DNA from: VXPW01 sp965115815
GTDB taxonomy: Bacteria; Pseudomonadota; Alphaproteobacteria; TMED109
NCBI GenBank assembly: GCA_965115815.1
Contig: OZ220465.1
Location: forward strand, 3,162,001 to 3,226,000
Length of the DNA: 64,000 bases
Direction of reading: 5' to 3'
The translations under genes and the position numbers were made by a program. The notes under the pieces are model-generated. The model was not told the origin of the DNA, did no database searches, and saw only the letters and a list, made by a program, of their open reading frames with translations. Shown here in pieces: positions 48,637-55,594 of the stretch (its first letter is position 1; the number at the start of each line of letters is the position of its first letter).

Positions 48637-50554
48637 GTTACGGTAGGAATGCGCATTGCTGCGCACCCCCCGCACAGATCCGGACATGGACGTTAATCCA
48701 TCCGGCTCCTACCTCGAGTGCTTGACGGCAAACCGCTGGTCCGGCCATGGGTGGCGGATGGTTGCGCGCGGCCAAAGAATTTTGGTCATGCGCTCCAGCC
48801 GCTTCCAGTCGAAGCGGTGGCGCTGGGAGCGGCGGCGTATCGCCCGCATCCATAGGCGTTGCAGCCTTTGGCGGAACGTGCGCAGCCACCGGGTCGCTCC
48901 CGGGACGGCGTAGTAGTTGAGCCAGCCTTGACAGACCCGCCCTAGCCACGTGCCGACCTCCCATAGGTCGTAGTGCCATCGTTTGCGAAGCACCACCCCG
49001 ATGCGCGTCAAGGTCCTTGTGACCCGTTTTGCGATCGGCTTGCGCCCAAGCCTGAAGTGTCCGGCCCGGGTCTTCGTGCAGAAGTGCCTGAAGCCCAAGA
49101 AGTCGAACGTCTCCGGCTTGCCCGCCCCGCGCTTCCGGCGGTTCGCCGTGGCGAACCGGCCGAACTCGACCCGACGGGTTTTGTCCGGATGGAGGCCGAG
49201 CCCAAAGCGCTCCAGCCTCTCCCGAACGTCGCGAAGGTATTGCTCCGCATCCCGTTTGTACTGAAACCCGACCACGATATCGTCCGCATAGCGGGCCATG
49301 ATCGCTTGACCGCCCGGAACCTTCGGACGCCATGCCTTGTGAAACCACAGATCCAACACGTAGTGCAGGAACACGTTCGCCAGGCAGGGGCTGACAATCG
49401 CACCCTGCGGCGAACCCACCCCGGTGTCGCTCCATGATCCGTCGGTCATGACGCCAGCGTTCAGCCATTTGTGGATCAGACGGATCACCCGCCTGTCGCC
49501 AATGCGGTGCTCCAGGAACTTGATCAACCAATCCCTCGGGATGGTGTCGAAGAATGCCCGGATATCTGCATCGACAATCCAGTTGACCTTGCGCCGCTCG
49601 ATCCCGACCGCCAGGGCGTCGAGAGCGTCATGCGCCCCTCGGCCCGGTCGGAACCCGTAGCTGAAGCCCAGGAACTCCACCTCAAAGATCGGTGTCAGGA
49701 TCACATCCACAACTGCCTTCTGGACGATCTTGTCCTCCAGTGCAGCAATCCCGAGCGGTCGTGTCCCGCCGTCCGGCTTGGGTATCTCAACCCGCCGAAC
49801 CGGCGACGCCCGGTACGCTCCTCCACGGTGCAGGCGCGAGTGCAAGTCGAGCAAACGCTCGTCCAGATCTTCGCCATAGGCCTCCCACGTCACGCCGTCG
49901 ACTCCGGCCGCGGCTTCCTTCTTCAGGCCGAGCCAGGCCGACCGGAGCACCTCCGGCGTGATGTGGTGAAAGAGTGCAGTAAGACGCTCCTTCGGGTTCC
50001 TCTCTACAGCTTTCCGTATCCGGTCCGCCGCCTGTGGCACGCGTGCCCGACCCTGCGTTCGGCGCGTGCTTTGGCGTCCCGGATTCCTCTTGGTTGGGGC
50101 CCTTTCCTCCGGCAGCTCCGCAGGAGCTGACGCTCCCTTGTTCGCCGCCTTCCCAGGTCGTACGGCCCCATCCGACTTCTTCAAACCGTTCGTCATAGGC
50201 TTCGGTTTTCTCCTTCCCTACTCGGTCCCGCCTCGACCGGCGGGACAGCTTGAAGATCTCCCAGGGTCCCAACAGAAGACGTACGGACGTGTATGGGTTC
50301 TCGGACACCGCGGGGCTCGCCGGCATCTCACCAAATCGATGCCTGCGATGGTGCCTTCGGCCGATCTGAAAACCTCGGCACCCCGGATCATCGTCTTTTC
50401 GGTGCTCATTAGCCCCACCCATCCGCACCGCTGCCGACGCTTCGCCTGCCCCCTCACGGGAGCCGACGCACGGCTCGCGGAGAAACGCGGTTTGGTTACT
50501 CCTTCGTTCCAGGGGACTTTCACCCCCTGTCTTCTGCCAGTTCGCCTGGCACAC
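48637..50554 (-). mobile_element. Complete group II intron inserted after domain V of another intron
   Basis: 1918 bp. The 5' end is GTGTGCCAGGCGAACTGGCA followed by GGGGGTGAAAGTCCCC. Domain V is at 48675-48708 (GAGCCGGATGGA, TTAACG, TCCA-TG-TCCGG-ATCTG) with the usual two-base bulge. Domain VI and the 3' end CCTACCGTAAC follow. The upstream flank is GGATCTG, the 3' end of the host domain V, and the same GGATCTG occurs at the end of this intron's own domain V. An intact maturase frame ends at the domain V edge. Confidence 0.85.
48709..50196 (-). CDS. ltrA: Group II intron reverse transcriptase/maturase
   Basis: 495 aa, start MTNGLKKSDGAVRPGKAANK, which matches the N-terminus of this maturase clade. 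RT domains: LKKEAAAGVDGVTWEAYGED, IPKPDGGTRPLGIAALEDKI, SYGFRPGRGAHDALDAL, DADIRAFFDTIPRDWLIKFL, GSPQGAIVSPCLANVFLHY and the catalytic ARYADDIVVGFQ. These are followed by the maturase X domain (GRFATANRRKRGAGKPETFD, FLGFRHFCTKTRAGHF) and a GIIM-like end (VCQGWLNYYAVPG). No HNH endonuclease domain is present. The frame is intact, so splicing and retrohoming function may be retained, also for the deleted neighbour. Confidence 0.95.
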   Translation of the reverse strand: MTNGLKKSDGAVRPGKAANKGASAPAELPEERAPTKRNPGRQSTRRTQGRARVPQAADRIRKAVERNPKERLTALFHHITPEVLRSAWLGLKKEAAAGVDGVTWEAYGEDLDERLLDLHSRLHRGGAYRASPVRRVEIPKPDGGTRPLGIAALEDKIVQKAVVDVILTPIFEVEFLGFSYGFRPGRGAHDALDALAVGIERRKVNWIVDADIRAFFDTIPRDWLIKFLEHRIGDRRVIRLIHKWLNAGVMTDGSWSDTGVGSPQGAIVSPCLANVFLHYVLDLWFHKAWRPKVPGGQAIMARYADDIVVGFQYKRDAEQYLRDVRERLERFGLGLHPDKTRRVEFGRFATANRRKRGAGKPETFDFLGFRHFCTKTRAGHFRLGRKPIAKRVTRTLTRIGVVLRKRWHYDLWEVGTWLGRVCQGWLNYYAVPGATRWLRTFRQRLQRLWMRAIRRRSQRHRFDWKRLERMTKILWPRATIRHPWPDQRFAVKHSR

Positions 50555-50660
50555 CAGATCCGGACGTGCCCGCATTAGGGCATCCGGTTCCGTACAGGAC
50601 AGGTTCGCTCAAGCGGTCCCGTATCCGTGCATGATCTTGGCCGCCGGCATGCCGGGCATC

Positions 50661-50819
50661 CTTCTCCAGGACGCCCGCCCGCAGCCATGGGTTGATCCTG
50701 CGACGGATGACACCGTCCTTGATCCACAGGTCCAGAAAGGCGCGGAGTTCCCGATGCGGGATGCTGTCGAAATCCTTCGACACCTCCGCATCGATCACCC
50801 CGCGCTTCTTCTTCGCCTG
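50661..50819 (-). pseudogene. RT remnant of the outer group II intron
   Basis: A short block reads AKKKRGVIDAEVSKDFDSIP and HRELRAFLDLWIKDGVIRRR, the RT-2/RT-3 region (compare VDVSKFFDTIxHRxLRxFLD). Sequence before and after has no other RT motifs and it runs straight into the intron's domain V. Most of the enzyme is deleted. Confidence 0.7.
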
Positions 50820-51745
50820 CGCGGCTATCCACTGTTGTTCCGTTGACGGGTTGGAAGCTCTCCGTGTCTCTTCCACCGTTTCCCTCCAGTGGTTCTGTTC
50901 CTGCAGCACGCCCCTTCCCTCCAGCGGCACCCGGTGGACCCGGTTCCCCGCCTTCGCCGGTACTATGAGCGAGCTACGACTTCCTGTTTCCGTCTGGCCT
51001 TCGGCTCATGGGTTTCGCCAGCCGGCTCCGCAGGCTCGACCTGCGGGCAGAAACCGGATCTCCCAGGTTCCCTGGCAAGCCCTCCCGCGGCTTTGCGTCG
51101 TTCTCTGACCCCGGACGGTCCATTGCGCCTTGCCCATGCATGCGGCACTCCGGTACGGCCCCCACTGCTCGAAAGATGAAGGCACCGACATTGAGGATTA
51201 CGAGGCTCCATAGCGACGCTTCGCCGCCCGCTGTGTACGCTTCACGACGTGCGTTACCGCACGCCATGCCACACTCGCTCCCGGCTGGCGGGCTCACCTT
51301 TGCCGGGCGGGGGTCGAACCCGCAGGCTTGCGACGAAAGGTTTCAACCTACGTCATGGTTTCCCCCTCTCCAGGGCTTGGCCTGGCGCAATCGAGCTTCC
51401 TGCCCTGAGGGTGGGCCAGGATCCACTCCGATCCCCGCACCGAACCCCTGCAGGCCGGCTCGGTTCCCGGAAACCGGATCCGTCCGATCCCCAAGAGAGC
51501 GTGAGCGCCTGCACGTTCGGCATCGGGTCTATGGGGATGAACCAGAGAGCGCCGTACCAATCGGGCGCTCACGCGTGCCGACACGCACCGACACGGGGCC
51601 GACGGACCGACACGGAAAGCTTGCCAGAATACTATCGTCAGTTCAACGTTTCCGTACTGCTGGTGTACCCAGAAACACGCCGCTGAGATCTATCGAACAT
51701 CATGCATATCAGATCCTTGCGCCTGATCGGCTCTGGCGCTTCGGA

Positions 51746-52291
51746 CTAGATCGAGGGTCCGGCCGCCTCTTCCAGCAACCGGAGGCGGCGCGCGCCTCCT
51801 CCCAGCTGCGGATGCACGCCGAGGGCGCGGCGCAGGGCGCCGGCAGCCGCGGCCGGCTGGCCGTTGCGCTCGTAGATCAGGGCCAGTCCCGACAATGCCC
51901 CGAAATGCCGGGGTTCCAGCTCCAAGGTTTCGGCGATGTCGGCGACGGACGACTCGTCGTTGCCGAGCAGGTAGTGAACCGTCGCCCGCTTGTTCCAGGC
52001 TTCCGCGAAGCCGGGATACCGTTCCACCAGCCGGTCGAAGGCGTCGAGCGCCGCGGGATGGTCGCCGGCGGCGAGGGCGCGGATTCCGTCCTGCATCGTC
52101 TCGCGTGCATCGGAATCCGCGTGCTCCATCCAGACCTGCCAGATCCGATGCTCGATCCCGACCGCCTCGTGCGGGTCGGCACTCGCCTCGAGGGCGGCAA
52201 ACAGGCCGGCAAGTTCCGGTGCCGTCTGGTCGGCGTGGGCGGTCCATGCGGCCGCCAGGGCCACGGCCGCAACGAGGACCCTACGCGACAT
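51746..52291 (-). CDS. Exported TPR-repeat protein
   Basis: 181 aa from ATG 52291. A cleavable signal sequence (RRVLVAAVALAAAWTAHA) precedes about three TPR units (ALAAGDHPAALDAFDRLVER, YPGFAEAWNKRATVHYLLGN and FGALSGLALIYERNGQPAAA). TPRs bind partner proteins; no other domain is visible. The start overlaps the end of the aldehyde dehydrogenase gene by 11 nt, so they are translated from one mRNA. The partner and process are unknown. The DNA next to its stop is the edge of the IS630 nest, so the nest did not break it. Confidence 0.85.
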   Translation of the reverse strand: MSRRVLVAAVALAAAWTAHADQTAPELAGLFAALEASADPHEAVGIEHRIWQVWMEHADSDARETMQDGIRALAAGDHPAALDAFDRLVERYPGFAEAWNKRATVHYLLGNDESSVADIAETLELEPRHFGALSGLALIYERNGQPAAAAGALRRALGVHPQLGGGARRLRLLEEAAGPSI

Positions 52292-53717
52292 AGGCGGTCT
52301 TGACGGTCGTGTAGAACTCGACCGCATAGCGACCCTGTTCGCGCGGGCCGTAGGACGATCCCTTCCGTCCCCCGAAGGGCACGTGAGGATCGACTCCCGC
52401 GGTCGGGAGATTCACCATCACCATGCCGGCTTCCGCGTTGCGCCGGAAGTGATTTGCGGCCTGCAGGCTCGTCGTGCAGATCCCGGCGGACAACCCGAAC
52501 TCGGTGTCGTTGGCGACGGCCAAGGCTTCCTCGTAGCCGGCAACCCGGATGACCGATGCTACCGGACCGAAGATCTCCTCCCGGTTGATCCGCATGTCGG
52601 GAGTCGTTTCCGTGAACAGGGCGGGCCGGAGGTAGTGGCCAGGCGTCGCCCGCTCCAGCGGCTCGCCGCCGAAGTGCAGCCGGGCTCCCTCCTCGGTTCC
52701 GATCCGGAGGTACTCCAGGTCCCGGCGCAGCTGGGAACCGTCGACCACCGGGCCGATGTCGGTTCCGTCCTTGAGCGCGTCGTCCACCACGAGACCGGCC
52801 AGCCGCCGGGTCACGGCCGCGACGAACCGGTCGTGAATCCCCTCGGCCACCACCAGGCGCGAGGAGGCGGTGCACCGCTGTCCGGTCGAGAAGAACGCCC
52901 CGTTCACGGCGCATTCCACCGCTTGGTCGAGGTCGGCGTCGTCCAGGACTACCAGAGGGTTCTTGCCGCCCATTTCCAGCTGGAACTTGGCCTGCCGGCG
53001 GGCGCAGGCCGCCGCAACCCGGCGCCCCGTCTCCACGGAACCGGTGAACGTGACGGCGTCCACCCCGTCGTGGGCGAGGAGCGTCTCGCCCACTTCAGAG
53101 CCGCGCCCCACCACCAGATTGAGGACCCCGTCCGGCAGCCCGGCCCGGGCGAGGATGTCCGTGAGCTCCCACGCACAGCCCGGCACCAGCGTCGCCGGCT
53201 TGAAGACCACCGTATTTCCGTAGCAGAGCGCCGGCCCGATCTTCCAGGCCGGAATCGCGATCGGAAAGTTCCACGGCGTGATCACGCCGACCACTCCCAG
53301 CGGCTCGCGGGTGATCTCGACCTCGACGCCCGGGCGGACCGACGCCACCTTCTCGCCCGCGAGTCGGAGGGTTTCGCCGGCAAAGAAGTCGAGGATCTGC
53401 CCTGCGCGGGCCACTTCCCCGGACGCCTCCGGCAACGTCTTGCCCTCTTCCCGGGCGAGCAGCCGGCCGAGCTCGTCCCGGCGGGCGAAGATCTCGTCCG
53501 CGGCCCGGCGCAGGACATCGTGCCGCAGCTGCGGCGGGGTGCGCGCCCATGCCGGAAACGCCGCCCGGGCCGCGTCCACGGCCGCACCGGTGTCGGCGAC
53601 CGTGGCCAGGCAGTGCTCGGCGATCACCTCGTCCGTGTTCGACGGATTGACGTTGGGCACCGCCGCCGGTGCCGCGCGCCACTCGCCGGCAATGAAATTG
53701 GGACGGGGCTTCGCCAT
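52281..53717 (-). CDS. Aldehyde dehydrogenase (alpha-ketoglutaric-semialdehyde-dehydrogenase-like)
   Basis: 478 aa from ATG 53717, preceded by GCAGGAGGATCGC, a strong ribosome binding site. NAD(P)-dependent oxidation of an aldehyde to an acid. Motifs: NFIAGEWRAAPAAVPNVNPS, VITPWNFPIAIPAWKIGPAL, the Glu in LEMGGKNPLVVLDDADLDQ, catalytic Cys in FFSTGQRCTASSRL and NREEIFGPVASVIRVAGYEE near the end. The PNVNPSNTDEV start resembles dehydrogenases of the 2,5-dioxopentanoate/semialdehyde group, but substrate cannot be fixed from sequence. It is upstream of the TPR gene and divergent from rpmI. Confidence 0.92.
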   Translation of the reverse strand: MAKPRPNFIAGEWRAAPAAVPNVNPSNTDEVIAEHCLATVADTGAAVDAARAAFPAWARTPPQLRHDVLRRAADEIFARRDELGRLLAREEGKTLPEASGEVARAGQILDFFAGETLRLAGEKVASVRPGVEVEITREPLGVVGVITPWNFPIAIPAWKIGPALCYGNTVVFKPATLVPGCAWELTDILARAGLPDGVLNLVVGRGSEVGETLLAHDGVDAVTFTGSVETGRRVAAACARRQAKFQLEMGGKNPLVVLDDADLDQAVECAVNGAFFSTGQRCTASSRLVVAEGIHDRFVAAVTRRLAGLVVDDALKDGTDIGPVVDGSQLRRDLEYLRIGTEEGARLHFGGEPLERATPGHYLRPALFTETTPDMRINREEIFGPVASVIRVAGYEEALAVANDTEFGLSAGICTTSLQAANHFRRNAEAGMVMVNLPTAGVDPHVPFGGRKGSSYGPREQGRYAVEFYTTVKTAYVA

Positions 53718-53844
53718 GCGATCCTCCTGCAGCGGGTGGCGGCCGGCACCCGAGCATACCGGACCCGCACCGGCGGCCGGCCCGCGGTTGCAGAAGGTTC
53801 GCGACGCCTGTACCGTGCGCCTCCTCCGCTGCAGGATTGGTGCC

Positions 53845-53869
53845 GGGGCCGTCCGGATCGGACGGCCCC
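53845..53869 (+). promoter_or_regulatory. Perfect leader hairpin in front of rpmI
   Basis: GGGGCCGTCC, loop GGATC, GGACGGCCCC: a 10-bp perfect stem with a 5-nt loop. It lies 15 bp before the rpmI start and just before its ribosome binding site (GCGAGG). L20-binding leader structures are known for rpmI-rplT in other bacteria. No T-run follows, so it is not a simple terminator. A control role is inferred. Confidence 0.6.
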
Positions 53870-53883
53870 GCGAGGTTCGGCCC

Positions 53884-54084
53884 GTGCCCAAGATCAAGAG
53901 CAAGCGCGCCGCCATGAAGCGGTTCCGCCTGACCGGCACCGGCAAGGTGCGGCGCAACTTCGCCGGCAAGCGGCACGGCATGATCAAACGGACCAACAAG
54001 TTCATCCGGACGGCGCGGGGCACCACCACCGCATCGCCGGCCGACGCGCGCTACATCAAGCGCCACCTGCTCCGGAACCGCTGA
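53884..54084 (+). CDS. rpmI: 50S ribosomal protein L35
   Basis: 66 aa from GTG 53884 (PKIKSKRAAMKRFRLTGTGK), the normal L35 start and length. It is very basic (NFAGKRHGMIKRTNKFIRTA). It is followed by rplT after 15 bp. The usual infC gene is not upstream; instead the divergent aldehyde dehydrogenase is there, so the operon begins at rpmI here. Confidence 0.95.
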   Translation: MPKIKSKRAAMKRFRLTGTGKVRRNFAGKRHGMIKRTNKFIRTARGTTTASPADARYIKRHLLRNR

Positions 54085-54099
54085 ACCGAGGGTTGTTCC

Positions 54100-54462
54100 A
54101 TGACACGCGTTACCAGCGGCGTCACCACGCGCCGGCGTCATCGTCGGGTCATCAAGGCCGCCCGGGGTGCCCGGGGCCGTCAGAAGAACACCTACCGGGC
54201 CGCCGTCCAGCGCGTCGAGAAGAACCTGCAGTACGCCTATCGCGACCGCCGGACCCGCAAGCGGGACTTCCGGAGCCTGTGGATTCAGCGGATCAACGCC
54301 GCCGCCCGGGCGCACGGGCTGCGCTACGGCGAGCTGATCCACGGGCTCGAACACGCCGGCATCGGGCTCGACCGCAAGGTGCTCGCCGAGCTCGCGGTGC
54401 GGGATCCGGACGCCTTCGGGGCGGTGGTGCGGCAGGCGCAGGCCGCTCTGGAGACACGCTGA
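54100..54462 (+). CDS. rplT: 50S ribosomal protein L20
   Basis: 120 aa. L20 is an early assembly protein of the 50S subunit and can repress its own mRNA in other bacteria. Motifs: TRVTSGVTTRRRHRRVIKAA, RGARGRQKNTYRAAVQRVEK, YAYRDRRTRKRDFRSLWIQR and LDRKVLAELAVRDPDAFGAV. Normal length and context (rpmI before, pheS 43 bp after). Confidence 0.96.
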   Translation: MTRVTSGVTTRRRHRRVIKAARGARGRQKNTYRAAVQRVEKNLQYAYRDRRTRKRDFRSLWIQRINAAARAHGLRYGELIHGLEHAGIGLDRKVLAELAVRDPDAFGAVVRQAQAALETR

Positions 54463-54505
54463 CCGACGCCGCGCCGTCACCGGGTCCGGGGTCCGGAGAG
54501 GATCG

Positions 54506-55594
54506 ATGAACCCGCTGGAGGCCCGGGCCGCGGCCCTGGAGACGGAGCTGCTGGCCGCCGTGCGGGCCGCGCCGGACCCGGAGGCCCTCGACGCCGTCCG
54601 CATCCGGGCGCTCGGGCGCAGGAGCGAGCTGACCGGCCTGCTGCGCTCGGTGTCGGCCCGGCCGGCCCCCGAACGGCGCTCGGCCGGCCGGCGTCTGAAC
54701 GCGCTCCGGAACCGCCTGACCGACGCCCTGAACCGGCGCCGGGCGGTCCTGGAGGACGCCGCACTCGAGGCCCGTCTCGCCGCCGAGCAGGCCGACATCA
54801 CGCTGCCGTCCCGGCGCCGCCCGCCGGGCTTGGAGCACCCGATCCCGCGCACGCTCGACGAGATGACGGCCATTCTCGGCGAGCTCGGATTCCGGGTGGC
54901 GGAAGGCCCGCACATCGAAGACGATTTCCACAACTTCACGGCGCTCAACCTCCCGCCCGAGCACCCCGCCCGCCAGGACGTCGACACCTTCTACCTCCGT
55001 TCGGCCGACGGCCGCGAGCGCAAGGTCCTGCGGACGCATACCTCGCCGGTCCAGATCCGGACCCTGCGGGCCGCCGCTCCGCCGCTGCGCATCATCGCCC
55101 CCGGCCGCACCTTCCGCTGCGACCGCGACGCCACCCACGCGCCCGTGTTCCATCAGGTCGAGGGGCTGGCCGTCGACCGCCACCTGACCATGGGGCATCT
55201 CAAGGGGACCATCGCTGCGTTCGTCCGCGCGTTCTTCGGGCGGGACGACGTCGGGATCCGGTTCCGGCCCTCGTACTTCCCGTTCACCGAACCCTCCGCC
55301 GAGGTCGACATCAGCTACCGCCGGACCGGGAGCGGCCTGGAAATCGGCGGCGACGGCGACTGGCTCGAGGTGATGGGCTGCGGCATGGTGCACCCGCGGG
55401 TGCTCGACAACTGCGGGGTGGACCGCCACACGTGGCAGGGATTCGCCTGGGGGCTCGGGGTCGAGCGGTTCGCGATGCTCAAGTACGGGATTCCCGACCT
55501 CCGCTCGTTCTTCGAATCGGACCTGGCCTGGCTGCGGCACTACGGCTTCGACCCGTTTGCCCGACCCGGTCCGGCGGTCGGCCCCGCGCCGTGA
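54506..55594 (+). CDS. pheS: Phenylalanyl-tRNA synthetase alpha subunit
   Basis: 362 aa. The N-terminal helical tRNA-binding coil (about 1-100) is followed by the class II core: EHPIPRTLDEMTAILGELGF, EGPHIEDDFHNFTALNLPP, ARQDVDTFYL, LRTHTSPVQIRTLRA (motif 2 region), FRPSYFPFTEPSAEVDISYR and the motif 3 block FAWGLGVERFAMLKYGIPDL. It forms an alpha2-beta2 enzyme with PheT. Its TGA overlaps the pheT GTG (GTGA). Confidence 0.96.
   Translation: MNPLEARAAALETELLAAVRAAPDPEALDAVRIRALGRRSELTGLLRSVSARPAPERRSAGRRLNALRNRLTDALNRRRAVLEDAALEARLAAEQADITLPSRRRPPGLEHPIPRTLDEMTAILGELGFRVAEGPHIEDDFHNFTALNLPPEHPARQDVDTFYLRSADGRERKVLRTHTSPVQIRTLRAAAPPLRIIAPGRTFRCDRDATHAPVFHQVEGLAVDRHLTMGHLKGTIAAFVRAFFGRDDVGIRFRPSYFPFTEPSAEVDISYRRTGSGLEIGGDGDWLEVMGCGMVHPRVLDNCGVDRHTWQGFAWGLGVERFAMLKYGIPDLRSFFESDLAWLRHYGFDPFARPGPAVGPAP

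Larger units (their letters stand above)
47869..51390 (-). mobile_element. Outer group II intron, degenerate, with other introns inserted
   Basis: It begins within TTGCGCCAGG after IS630 KLD, and its 5' part contains GTGGCATGGCGTGCGGTAAC and similar domain I sequence. It ends with a reverse-transcriptase remnant and domain V (50555-50590: GAACCGGATGCCC, loop TAATGC, GGGCA-CG-TCCGG). Directly after GGATCTG the sequence is interrupted; beyond the inserted introns it resumes at TGGGGGGAGGGGCTCGGCAA then CGACCCCTCCTAC, the domain VI stem, and rejoins IS630 (TGAGTGCGCC). So the host intron is split between domains V and VI. Its own ORF is largely deleted. Confidence 0.78.
43231..51664 (-). mobile_element. 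Outer IS630-type element, interrupted twice
   Basis: Its pieces on the minus strand are 51391-51664 (5' end with the end repeat CAGTACGGAAACG), 46955-47868 (middle) and 43231-43434 (3' end TAGTGGTATGGAATC). Each gap is accounted for by an insertion: a group II intron unit at 47869-51390 and a second IS630 copy at 43435-46954. Removing both joins KLD to xVRLSAPERRELQ, and KHGSWLP to (R)xIEIGARSRPG, giving a continuous IS630 transposase of the usual order with scattered stops. The total without inserts is about 1.4 kb. Confidence 0.85.

Noticed and set aside
51305..51335. tRNA 3'-end-like sequence (GCGGGTTCGACCCCCGC)
   Set aside because: Only a T-arm-like hairpin is present; no acceptor, D or anticodon arm. 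It lies in the 5' domain of the outer group II intron.
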